From NCBI GenBank assembly GCA_038318385.1, contig JBBQCD010000009.1, positions 31,408-95,407 on the forward strand: a DNA stretch of 64,000 nucleotides, given 5' to 3'. The notes under the pieces are model-generated. The model had not been told where the DNA came from. It searched no databases and saw nothing but the letters and a program-made list of their open reading frames with translations. Position 1 is the first letter of the stretch; each line of letters starts with the position of its first letter. A program made the translations under genes and the position numbers. Origin of the DNA: Schlegelella_A sp038318385. GTDB lineage: Bacteria > Pseudomonadota > Gammaproteobacteria > Burkholderiales > Burkholderiaceae_C. Shown here one piece after another: positions 44,293-52,188 of this stretch.

Positions 44293-45120
44293 ATGAGCAC
44301 CGACACAACGGCCCCGCCCGACTACGCGCGTCTCCTCGCCCGCCAGTCGAGCCTGCAGGGCCGCATCGCCTTCGTGCCCGGTGGCTACGGCGGCATCGGC
44401 GAAGCCATCGCCTGGGGACTCGCGCAGGCCGGAGCCAGCGTGGCCGTGGCAGGGCGCAGCCCGGCAAGGGCCGACGCGCTGGCTGCACGCCTCCATGCCG
44501 CCGGGCACGACGCGGTCGGTCTGGGCATGGACGCGCATGCGCTGCCTTCGATTCGCGCCGCCGTCGACGCTGCGGTCGACCGATTCGGAGGACTCGACCT
44601 GCTCGTCAATTGCATCGGCATACAGCGCGAGGAGCGGCTTGCCGAGGTGACAGAAGAGGCGTTCGACGAAGTCGTGCAGGTGAATCTGAAGGCGGCGATG
44701 TTCCTCGGCCAGGCGGCAGCAAAGCACCAGGTTTCGGCCGTGGCCGCGGGCCGGCCCGCCGGCCGACAGGTGCATCTGTTGTCGGTGCGGGCGCAGCTCG
44801 GCATGCGCGACCGCGGCTACTCGGCCTACTGCGCCACCAAGGGTGCTCTCGCGATGCTGATCAGGCAGCATGCCGTCGAGCTTTCGGCGCACGGCATCAC
44901 CTGCAACGGCGTAGCCCCCACAGTCGTGCGTGGCGAGATGGGCGCCCACTGGCTGGCGAATCCAGCCACGCGCGAGGCCATCCTGGCGAGAATCCCACTC
45001 GGAAGAGTCGCCGAGCCCGCAGACGTTGTCGGCCCTGTTCTCTTCTTCTGCAGTCCGGCCGCGTCGTTCGTGACCGGGCAGATTCTCTACGTGGATGGGG
45101 GCCTGACAGCGACGCAGTAG
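44293..45120 (+). CDS. SDR-family oxidoreductase
   Basis: A 275-residue SDR two bases after the preceding SDR gene. The cofactor motif is FVPGGYGGIGEAIA (the usual TG at the start replaced by PG), with AGRSPARAD after strand 2 suggesting NADP preference, LLVNCIGIQ (NAG replaced by CIG), catalytic Ser in HLLSVRAQ and Tyr-Lys in AYCATKGAL. With the upstream SDR and the hydroxyacid dehydrogenase, the locus encodes three oxidoreductases around one kinase, consistent with stepwise oxidation of a polyol. Confidence 0.9.
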   Translation: MSTDTTAPPDYARLLARQSSLQGRIAFVPGGYGGIGEAIAWGLAQAGASVAVAGRSPARADALAARLHAAGHDAVGLGMDAHALPSIRAAVDAAVDRFGGLDLLVNCIGIQREERLAEVTEEAFDEVVQVNLKAAMFLGQAAAKHQVSAVAAGRPAGRQVHLLSVRAQLGMRDRGYSAYCATKGALAMLIRQHAVELSAHGITCNGVAPTVVRGEMGAHWLANPATREAILARIPLGRVAEPADVVGPVLFFCSPAASFVTGQILYVDGGLTATQ

Positions 45121-45166
45121 ATCGGGTCAAGGACCTCGGAGACGAGCCGCGTGCGGAGGCGCCTCG

Positions 45167-46096
45167 TCACGACGGCATCACCGCTCTCGGACCTGCGCCC
45201 GCCACCAGTTCCAGCACGGCCTCGGCAAAGACCTGCGGCTGCTCCTGCGGCATGTTGTGGCCGACGCCCGCGACGATCCGATGCGAACGGAGAGCGCTGA
45301 ATCGGTCTGCATGCGCGGCGGCGTCGGCCGGCGAGCGCACGCCGTCGTCGGCGCCGTCGAAGGTGATCGCCGGGACCGCGATCACCGGCCCGGCGGCGAG
45401 CCGACGCTCGATATCCGCCAAAGCCGGATCGCCGGCCACCAGCCCGAAGCGGTGGCGGTAGGAATGGATCACGACGTCGACGAAATCCGGGTTGTCGAAA
45501 GCCGCCGCACTGCGCTCGAAGGTCGCGTCGTCGAAAGTCCAGGTCGGCGACCAGAGGCGCCACAGCAGCCGGCAGAGTTCGCGCCGGTTCGCCGCCAGGC
45601 CGGCGCGTCCGCGCTCGCTGTGGAAGTAGTACTGGTACCAGAGCCGGTGCTCGTTCTCCGCAACGTCGGGGTTCATCGCCCGGGCGATGTCCTGGATGTT
45701 GTAGCTGTTGAACGAGACCAGGCCGTCGCAACGCTCCGGCCAGAGCGCGGCGACCACGCAGGCCGCGCGACCGCCCCAGTCGTAGCCGGCGAGCACCGGG
45801 CGCGACAGCGCGAGCGCATCCATCAGCGCCAGCAGGTCGGCGCCGAGCGCCGCCTGCTCACCCGAGCGCGGCGTCTCGGCGGCGCGGAAGCGTGTCGGCC
45901 CGAACCCTCGCAGGTAGGGGACGATGACGCGACAGCCCTGCGCCGCGAGGAGCGGAGCGACTTCCGCGTAGGTGTGGATGTCGTAGGGAAATCCGTGCAG
46001 CAACACCACCGCGAGCCCATCCGCCGGCCCGCTCTCGTGATAGGCGACGTCGAGGACGCCGGCGGCGATGCGCTGCAACGGCTCGAGTCGTCTCAT
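45167..46096 (-). CDS. Alpha/beta hydrolase, epoxide hydrolase/haloalkane dehalogenase-like
   Basis: A 309-residue alpha/beta hydrolase. The oxyanion turn is LLHGFPYDIH; the nucleophile elbow GYDWGG carries Asp, as in epoxide hydrolases and haloalkane dehalogenases rather than esterases. The catalytic His is probably in VAGVGHNMPQEQP. The start ATG at 46096 is inside a longer open frame; upstream residues show no homology and lie close to a tRNA fragment. Convergent with the second SDR gene. Confidence 0.86.
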   Translation of the reverse strand: MRRLEPLQRIAAGVLDVAYHESGPADGLAVVLLHGFPYDIHTYAEVAPLLAAQGCRVIVPYLRGFGPTRFRAAETPRSGEQAALGADLLALMDALALSRPVLAGYDWGGRAACVVAALWPERCDGLVSFNSYNIQDIARAMNPDVAENEHRLWYQYYFHSERGRAGLAANRRELCRLLWRLWSPTWTFDDATFERSAAAFDNPDFVDVVIHSYRHRFGLVAGDPALADIERRLAAGPVIAVPAITFDGADDGVRSPADAAAHADRFSALRSHRIVAGVGHNMPQEQPQVFAEAVLELVAGAGPRAVMPS

Positions 46097-46198
46097 GGCG
46101 TGATGGCGGGAACGTCCGTTCGTGGGAATCTTCTTCACCGGAGGCACCGGCTGGCCGGGCCCACGGATCGCGTCGAGGCGCCGGGACAGGTCGGAGGC

Positions 46199-46222
46199 TG
46201 GAGCGGGTGAAGGGAATCGAAC
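46199..46222 (-). other. tRNA-Gly 3'-end fragment, candidate attachment site
   Basis: Read on the minus strand, these 24 bases match the T-arm and acceptor stem of bacterial tRNA-Gly(TCC): GTTCGATTCCC followed by TTCACCCGCTCCA, including the encoded CCA. The anticodon arm and D-arm are absent upstream, so this is not a functional tRNA. Such remnants are the usual second att site left by tRNA-targeting integrative elements. Confidence 0.72.
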
Positions 46223-46653
46223 ATCCAGTGCAGAAGTAGATAGATCCAAGCTTCTGCCCGATCAACCCGCCTCAGGTACCCGACATAGTACCCGGCATTC
46301 GTACTCCTTCAGCCCCTTGCGATGGTTGAAATCACATGTGAAGGCAAGGCCCGCTTTGCCATCCCCATGTGCCGTAGCGCGGACCGCCCCGCTCGGAAGA
46401 GGCCCCAAAAGGAGTTCTACCGCCGTTTTGGACGACGTGGAAGGCTGCTAGGCCTTTGCCCCAACTCATCCGGCCGGCGGCCCTAGGGGGTCAACAGGCG
46501 GGTTGCCGAGGCCGGCGGCCACCCAGAGAGGAAGAACCCCACTCCAGCCTAATGAATCGCCGTCACCGACATTTCTGCAAGTCTCGCAGGGCGTTGCACG
46601 ATTCGCAGTCTTATGTGCGTCCTTGGCAAAGGCGGGAGCGCTGCCCATCTTCG
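46223..46653. other. Gene-free boundary segment
   Basis: No convincing coding sequence was found in these 431 bases. The part next to the tRNA remnant has closely spaced GTACCC/GTAC elements (about 46276-46306), reminiscent of short repeats beside integrase attachment sites. The rest shows only short ORFs without ribosome sites or recognisable products; decayed mobile-element DNA is plausible. Confidence 0.5.
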
Positions 46654-47037
46654 TCAGCCGCCCGTCTTCTCCATATCGTAATTAGCCACTTCCTCCATCA
46701 GGATCGGCACGGCCAGGTTGCATGAGTGGATGCCCATAACCGTGGTGAGCTGGATGGTCTCCAGGATTTCCTCGCGGGTGGCGCCTGCGCGCAGCGCATT
46801 CTTCATGTGGCGACGCACACCCGGCGCGTAGAGATGCGTCGTCGCGGCGTTGATCGCAATCATGATCAGCTCTTTGGTCTTCTGGGGCAGCGGGCCGGCC
46901 TTGTGCGGCACGCTGCGAAACGCCAGGTAGGCCTCCATGAACTCCGGATCGAGTTCTCGCAATTGGTCCCACAGTGGGTTCCAGTCGCCGCGGGCGATAT
47001 GGTCCTCGCAGTTTGGTGTGGCAATGTTCGTCTTCAT
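46654..47037 (-). CDS. Carboxymuconolactone decarboxylase family protein
   Basis: A 127-residue protein of the CMD/AhpD fold, with the core helix KTKELIMIAINAATTHLYAP followed by GVRRHMKNALRAGATREEIL, ETIQLTTVMGIHSC. The catalytic CxxC of AhpD peroxidases is absent (only a single Cys in HSCN), so it is more like the gamma-carboxymuconolactone decarboxylase-related proteins often found at the end of catabolic operons. The ATG overlaps the GMC gene stop and has a strong GGAGG site. Confidence 0.87.
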   Translation of the reverse strand: MKTNIATPNCEDHIARGDWNPLWDQLRELDPEFMEAYLAFRSVPHKAGPLPQKTKELIMIAINAATTHLYAPGVRRHMKNALRAGATREEILETIQLTTVMGIHSCNLAVPILMEEVANYDMEKTGG

Positions 47038-48650
47038 TTTTCCTCCTGCAGGAAATCGGACACGCGCTCGCCGATCATGATCGCGGGCGCGTTCGTGTTC
47101 GACGATGCGATGGTGGGCATTACTGAGGCGTCAGCCACGCGCAGTCCGGCGATGCCATGCACTCGCAGGCGGGAGTCCAGTACGGAGTCCTGCGAGGATG
47201 CGCCCATGCGGCAGGAGCCCACCGTGTGCCACGCGGTCTGTCCGGAGCCGCGCGCGTACTCGAGCAGGTCCTCGTAGCGCTCCGTTTGCGGGCCCGGCCT
47301 GTGCTCCTCGGCAATGACGTCCTTGAGCGCGGGCTGTTTCGCGATGCCCCGGATCAGGCGCAGCAAGTTCACCGCAGCCTGGCGATCCTCTTCTTCGGCG
47401 AAGTAGTTGGGCTGTATGCGGGGAAACGCCCGCGGGTCGGCTGATGCGCAATGGATGTTGCCGCGCGACCTGGGGTAGAGCATGAAGCCACCGATCGAAA
47501 AGCCCGACCACGGATCGATACCTGCGCCGGGGGTTCGCGAATAGCGGTCCTTGCCGCTGATGTGATAGATGCGGACCATCGCGTCGGCCCGCGCGGCGCC
47601 GGAGTGCGTGCGGGTGATTGCATGCGCCGTCGAAGACGTGCCAGCGAGCAGACCGCGCCGTGTGAAGATGTACTGCAGGCCGACACGCATCTTGTAGAGG
47701 GGACTGCGCATCAGGTCGTTAATGGTGCCTGGCACATGGCTGCGGTACGCGCAACGCACCTGCAAGTGGTCGCTGATGTTCTCGCCCACGTGTGGCAGCG
47801 CATGCAAGGTCGGGATGCCCGCCGATTGCAGCACTTGCGGATTCCCGATGCCCGAGAGCTCCAGCAGCTGCGGAGACTGCACCGCGCCCGCGCAGAGCAC
47901 CACCTCGCGGCCGGCCCGCGCCACTTGCACCTTGCCCTGCCATTCGTACTCGACGCCCGTGCAGCGCCGGCCTTCGAGGACCACGCGCCGCACCAGCGCG
48001 CCCGTGCGCACTTCCAGGTTCTGGCGTTTGCCCGGCCTGCGCAGATAGGCCACCGCCGTGCTCCAGCGCCGCCCCCTCCACGACGTCTGCTCCAGATAGC
48101 GCACGCCTTCGTAGCTCACGGCGTTGTAGTCGGGCGTCTCGGGGATACCGAGTTCAAGGCACGCCTGCACCCATGCATCGGAAATGCGATCTCGATCGGC
48201 CGCGCGGCGATCCGTGATGCGCACGGGGCCGTCGCGGCCACGAAGCGGGTTGTCCGAGTACACGTTGTTCTCGAGCCGCTTGAAATACGGCAGGAGATCC
48301 CTGAACGACCAACCCGTGACGCCCATGTCCTGCCAGCTGTCGTACTCGCTAGGGTCTCCCCACACATAGGCCATGCCGTTGAGCGCGCTTGAGCCGCCCA
48401 GCACCTTGCCGCGTGGCCAGTAGATGCGCTGGCCCTGCAGCATCGTCTGCGGCTCGGTCTCGAACTTCCACGCGTACCGCTCGTCGGTGAGCAGCTTGCC
48501 CACCCCCAGCGGCACATGGATCCAGATGTTGCTGTCCACACCGCCACCTTCGAGGAGCAGTACGCGGAAACGACCGCTCTCGCTCAGGCGGCTGGCCGCC
48601 GCACAGCCGGCAGACCCGGCACCCACGACGATGAAATCGAACTGCTCCAC
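47034..48650 (-). CDS. GMC-family FAD-dependent alcohol dehydrogenase
   Basis: A 538-residue GMC oxidoreductase related to choline dehydrogenases. The FAD motif is FIVVGAGSAGCAAASRLSES at the N-terminus; GMC signature 1 is near RGKVLGGSSALNGMAYVWG and signature 2 near GAVQSPQLLELSGIG. The active-site His is in TAWHTVGSCRMG. The GTG start immediately follows the ThDP enzyme stop. Such enzymes oxidise primary alcohols of small polar compounds; the isethionate dehydrogenases of sulfonate pathways belong to the same superfamily, so this role is possible but unproven. Confidence 0.9.
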   Translation of the reverse strand: MEQFDFIVVGAGSAGCAAASRLSESGRFRVLLLEGGGVDSNIWIHVPLGVGKLLTDERYAWKFETEPQTMLQGQRIYWPRGKVLGGSSALNGMAYVWGDPSEYDSWQDMGVTGWSFRDLLPYFKRLENNVYSDNPLRGRDGPVRITDRRAADRDRISDAWVQACLELGIPETPDYNAVSYEGVRYLEQTSWRGRRWSTAVAYLRRPGKRQNLEVRTGALVRRVVLEGRRCTGVEYEWQGKVQVARAGREVVLCAGAVQSPQLLELSGIGNPQVLQSAGIPTLHALPHVGENISDHLQVRCAYRSHVPGTINDLMRSPLYKMRVGLQYIFTRRGLLAGTSSTAHAITRTHSGAARADAMVRIYHISGKDRYSRTPGAGIDPWSGFSIGGFMLYPRSRGNIHCASADPRAFPRIQPNYFAEEEDRQAAVNLLRLIRGIAKQPALKDVIAEEHRPGPQTERYEDLLEYARGSGQTAWHTVGSCRMGASSQDSVLDSRLRVHGIAGLRVADASVMPTIASSNTNAPAIMIGERVSDFLQEEK

Positions 48651-48651
48651 T

Positions 48652-50349
48652 TCAATCTTTGTTCGGTGCGCGATGCTTGAACGAATCGCGGCGGAAGCTG
48701 TACAGCGCCGCTGGGTCCACCTTCACGTCCACCACCGCCGGCTTGCCGCAGGCGACAGCTTCGGCAACCGTCCTTGCGAGGTCGACCGCGCGGTCCACGC
48801 GGAAACCCTTCGCGCCCCAGAGTTCCGCGAGCTTGTCGTATGGTGGGTTGGGGACGTCGGCACCGATGTAGCGCTCGCCGAAGAAATCGCGCTGGTAGGC
48901 TTTCTCGGCGCCCCAGCAGCCATTGTTCATCACGATGCACACCGTGTTGATGCCGTTCTCCACGGCGGTGCCAATCTCGCTGTGCGCCATGCCGAAGCCG
49001 CCGTCACCCATCAGGCTGACGACCGTGCGGTTCGGGTGCGCAATCTTTACGCCGAGGCCGCAAGCGAACGAAAAGCCGACAAGACCGAAGTCCAGAGGCG
49101 TGAACAGGGCGGGCGTCTGCACATAGCGCATGTTGTCCGTGGCCTGCAGGCACAGGGTGCCGGCATCCATCGTGTACATCGTGTCGTCGGGCAGCACCTG
49201 ACGCAGGGTCTTGAAGAGAAAGCCAGGCTGCAGCGGGTCGGAGGCCTCGCCAGCATCCGCGTCACGCTTTTCGAGCATGGCTCGGCGCGCCTGCGCAAAG
49301 GCCTGCGTCCAGTCATGAACTTCTTTGCCGGCACTGTGGCCTTCCAGCAGCGCGCGCAGGTCCTTTGACACTTCACCCGCCGTGCCGAGCACGCCGATCT
49401 CCACCGGGAAGAACCGGCCGATCGCGGTGGGCTCTGCCTCTACCTGGATGATTCGCGCATCCTTGTTCAGGTTGTCGTAGGAATAGAAGGTCGTGTTGAA
49501 CCCAAGTCGCGTACCGAGAGCGAGGATGACGTCGGCACGTTTGGCCAGGTCGGAAGCGACCACATTGCCGCGCGGCCCCACTTGTCCCGCGTACAGGGGA
49601 TGCGTGCAGGGGATGGCATCGCCGTGGCCGGGCGACAGAGCGACCGGCGCCTGCAGCGCTTCGGCAAGCGCAAGGACGGATTCATGCGCCCTGGAATTCT
49701 TGACGCCGCCGCCTGCAAGGATCAGCGGGCGTCTGGCGCCTTTAAGCATATGCGCGGCCCGTTCCAGCGATTCGCGCGAGCCAGTGAAGGCACCTTCGAA
49801 CTGACGGCCGGCCGGCGAGGGTACTTCCGCAAACTCCGCGCTGTCGGCCAGCAAGTCGCGCGGCAGATTCAGCAGCACAGGGCCGCGGCGGGGGCTCATG
49901 GCTACGCGGAACGCCTCGCGCATCATCTCCGGCACGCGCGCCGTCTGGGTGAGCGTCATCGTGCGCTTGGTGATGGGCTTGAATAGCGACTGCTGATCTA
50001 CCTCCTGGAATGCGTCGCGGTAGATGTGCGCCGACGAGAGCGAGCCGGCCAGCGCAACGACCGGTGAATACGCCGCATAGGCTTGCGCGAGGCCAGTGAC
50101 GAGATTGGTCGCGCCGGGACCGTTCTGCCCCGCGAGGAATACCCCCGCCTTGCCCGATGCGCGGGCGTAGCCGTCGGCGATATGCACACCCGTGCGCTCG
50201 TCGCGCACGCCGATGAAGCGCACCGACTTCGCGTCGAAAAGCGCATCGAAGATCTCCATGCCCGCCGACCCAATAAGGCCGAAGACGTGCGAAACCCCCT
50301 CCGCCTTGAGTGATTCGACGACCGCCTGGCCACCTGTCATTGTTGTCAT
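48652..50349 (-). CDS. ThDP-dependent enzyme, sulfoacetaldehyde acetyltransferase (Xsc)-like
   Basis: A 565-residue thiamine-diphosphate enzyme with the three usual domains. N-terminal Pyr domain: GVSHVFGLIGSAGMEIFDAL, the catalytic Glu in VRDERTGVHIADGYARASG and GQNGPGATN. C-terminal PP domain: GDGGFGMAHSEIGTAVENGI followed by the ThDP/Mg motif ending NNG. The sequences FQEVDQ, WGAEK (bases 48901-48915) and C-terminal FRRD match my recollection of Xsc, which cleaves sulfoacetaldehyde with phosphate, rather than of acetolactate synthase. No pta or sulfite exporter gene is near, so the assignment stays tentative. Confidence 0.78.
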   Translation of the reverse strand: MTTMTGGQAVVESLKAEGVSHVFGLIGSAGMEIFDALFDAKSVRFIGVRDERTGVHIADGYARASGKAGVFLAGQNGPGATNLVTGLAQAYAAYSPVVALAGSLSSAHIYRDAFQEVDQQSLFKPITKRTMTLTQTARVPEMMREAFRVAMSPRRGPVLLNLPRDLLADSAEFAEVPSPAGRQFEGAFTGSRESLERAAHMLKGARRPLILAGGGVKNSRAHESVLALAEALQAPVALSPGHGDAIPCTHPLYAGQVGPRGNVVASDLAKRADVILALGTRLGFNTTFYSYDNLNKDARIIQVEAEPTAIGRFFPVEIGVLGTAGEVSKDLRALLEGHSAGKEVHDWTQAFAQARRAMLEKRDADAGEASDPLQPGFLFKTLRQVLPDDTMYTMDAGTLCLQATDNMRYVQTPALFTPLDFGLVGFSFACGLGVKIAHPNRTVVSLMGDGGFGMAHSEIGTAVENGINTVCIVMNNGCWGAEKAYQRDFFGERYIGADVPNPPYDKLAELWGAKGFRVDRAVDLARTVAEAVACGKPAVVDVKVDPAALYSFRRDSFKHRAPNKD

Positions 50350-51080
50350 GCTGTGTACTCCGTAGAAGCGGGCCGGTTGCAGGTCCGAGATGGGGGGCCG
50401 GCAAGCGGCGGCCCGCTGTCGTTTGATTCCCTAAACTCCTCGAGCGCCGCCGTGCGGTTCTCAAGTGAAAGCTGCGCATGCAGCGCCGCCGCAGACGCGC
50501 CGTCCCGCTGCGCAATGGCGCAAACGAGCCGCGTCCAGATCGACATCGAACGACGCCGGCGCGCCGCGGTCATCAGACCCATGCGCGCATAGCGTCCGAT
50601 ACGCAGCGCAAAATCGTCGCAGTACCTTGCGAGCACCTCATTGCCCGACATGTGCACGATGGTGTGCACGAGCTCGGCGCTGGTGCGTGCATACGCGTTT
50701 ACGTCCCCAATGCCGTGACGCAGGCGATCGACCAACGCGCGAAGGGTGGCAGCGCCCGCGGCCGTGCACCGTTCCGCGACAAGGCGCGAGCTCGTCGCCA
50801 GAAGTGACGCCCGCACCTCGAACAGGTCGTCGAGCTCCTTGGCTGAGAGTTGTGTCACGTGGGCGCCGCGCTGCGGAAGTATGCGCACCAGACCCCGCTG
50901 CTCCAGGAGGCGCAGTGCCTCGCGGATAGTCGCGCGGCTCACGTTGAAGGACTCCGACAGCTCCACCTCGCGCAAGCGGCTGCCCGGCGCGTGGTTGCCT
51001 TCGATGATGCGCCCGGCCATACGCTCTGCTACCTGCAAAGGAAGCGTTTGCAGAGGGCGCTGCCCATTCGTCATCGGCAT
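50346..51080 (-). CDS. GntR-family regulator with FCD domain
   Basis: A ~244-residue GntR/FCD regulator. The HTH is seen in AGRIIEGNHAPGSRLREVEL and SFNVSRATIREALRLLEQRG; the FCD effector domain follows. The frame opens with a TTG at 51122, but that codon lies inside a conserved operator-like element and has no ribosome site; the ATG at 51080 matches the length of the neighbouring paralogue. It is cotranscribed with the ThDP enzyme (stop/start overlap). FCD proteins usually sense organic acids. Confidence 0.88.
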   Translation of the reverse strand: MPMTNGQRPLQTLPLQVAERMAGRIIEGNHAPGSRLREVELSESFNVSRATIREALRLLEQRGLVRILPQRGAHVTQLSAKELDDLFEVRASLLATSSRLVAERCTAAGAATLRALVDRLRHGIGDVNAYARTSAELVHTIVHMSGNEVLARYCDDFALRIGRYARMGLMTAARRRRSMSIWTRLVCAIAQRDGASAAALHAQLSLENRTAALEEFRESNDSGPPLAGPPSRTCNRPASTEYTA

Positions 51081-51104
51081 GGTTTTGCGGGAAGTACTTG
51101 TCAA

Positions 51105-51122
51105 TTGACTGAATGTCGACAA
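51105..51122 (-). promoter_or_regulatory. Operator-like element upstream of gntR copy 1
   Basis: The minus strand carries TTGTCGACATTCAGTCAA, centred on the palindrome TGTCGACA. A second copy with 16 of 18 bases identical lies at 51997-52014. The sequence resembles the GT-N-AC cores bound by FadR-type GntR regulators. Confidence 0.6.
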
Positions 51123-51196
51123 TTCTAGGTGCGCAGGTTCGCGCCCGTCAACCCCGCGCAGGGGGCGCGTTGAAACTAACGCTCAGGAAACCTGGA

Positions 51197-51940
51197 TCAG
51201 GAGTGACGGCTCGCCGCCGAGGGCTGCGAGCGAGGCACGACTGTGGCACCAGTACCTTCTCGCGCACGGCCTTCGTCAGCCCGACGGTCGAGTGCTGCTA
51301 GTGCCGCCACGCGATTCTCCTGCGACATGCTGCGGTGCAAGGCTTCCGCGGCTTCGGCATCACCGTTGGCAATGTATTTAAGAAGCTTGCGCCAGTTGCG
51401 CAGGGACTGCTCGCGCCGCGCCGCAGTGATGAAGCCGAGTCGCGCATAACGGCCAATGTGCTGCGCGAAAGAACGCAACTGGACGGTGAGCAGCGAATTG
51501 CCGGCCAGGTCGGCGATCAGGAGGGCCATGTCGGCACTCTCGTGGAAGTAGACGTTCGGGTCTTCCTTCGCCGCCACAAGGCGTGCCAAGCCTGTCTGCA
51601 AGTGAACATTCTTCTCGGCCGTCATCCGCCGCGCAAGCGTGCGTGACGCGAGGCCCAGCAGCATGACTCGGATGTCGAACATGTCCTCCAGCTCGGTGCG
51701 CGACAATTTGGCAACCTGCGCGCCATGCTGCGGCACAATGGACACGAGGCCATTCCTCTCGAGGATACGTAGAGCTTCACGGATCGTGGCGCGACTCACA
51801 TCGAAGCTCGCCGCCAGCTCGACCTCCTTCAGACGCTCGCCCGGCGCGAAGCGCTCTTCGACGATCGCCTCGGCCATGCGCTCCGCAATCTGCAGTGGCA
51901 ACGTCAACGTGAGAGGTGCGGGTGAAAACCGGTCTCGCAA
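51197..51940 (-). CDS. GntR-family regulator with FCD domain (paralogue)
   Basis: A 247-residue GntR/FCD regulator, similar along its length to the downstream one (shared blocks such as SRATIREALRILE and IGRYARLGFITAARR). A TTG start at 51940 has AAAGGAGAAGG 3-7 bases before it, the best ribosome site in this area. It lies between the downstream regulator and the divergent TRAP operon, so the two paralogues probably arose by tandem duplication and may control both directions, perhaps responding to different pathway intermediates. Confidence 0.88.
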   Translation of the reverse strand: MRDRFSPAPLTLTLPLQIAERMAEAIVEERFAPGERLKEVELAASFDVSRATIREALRILERNGLVSIVPQHGAQVAKLSRTELEDMFDIRVMLLGLASRTLARRMTAEKNVHLQTGLARLVAAKEDPNVYFHESADMALLIADLAGNSLLTVQLRSFAQHIGRYARLGFITAARREQSLRNWRKLLKYIANGDAEAAEALHRSMSQENRVAALAALDRRADEGRAREGTGATVVPRSQPSAASRHS

Positions 51941-51996
51941 GAACCTTCTCCTTTAGAGGAAAACCCTGTACCACGCGCCGCGCGCATATCGTCAAA

Positions 51997-52014
51997 ATGT
52001 CGACAGTCAGTCAA
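51997..52014 (+). promoter_or_regulatory. Operator-like element upstream of the TRAP operon
   Basis: ATGTCGACAGTCAGTCAA on the plus strand, with the palindrome TGTCGACA at 51998-52005, sits between the divergent gntR paralogue (51940) and dctP (52189). It repeats the element at 51105-51122. On the minus strand it lies between a TTGACT box and GATATG, possible -35/-10 sequences of the regulator operon. Confidence 0.6.
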
Positions 52015-52188
52015 AATAATTGCTGAGTGCCTTCGCTCCTGCGATATGGGTCCGCCGAACGCCGCGGATCATACCGATCAGACCTCGTTGGCGCCACGGT
52101 TTGGCTTTTCGCCGGCAGGCAGCGCCATTCGCGCAAGCGCATGGGCTCGTCCGCCTTGTCATCGCCCTTGATGGTACGGAGAAATCAC

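Noticed and set aside
46199..46275. Complete tRNA-Gly gene
   Set aside because: Only the T-arm half and acceptor end match; the bases upstream cannot form anticodon or D arms.
46456..46725. Short ORFs in the boundary segment
   Set aside because: No ribosome site, no family pattern, and they overlap the real minus-strand CMD-like gene or each other.
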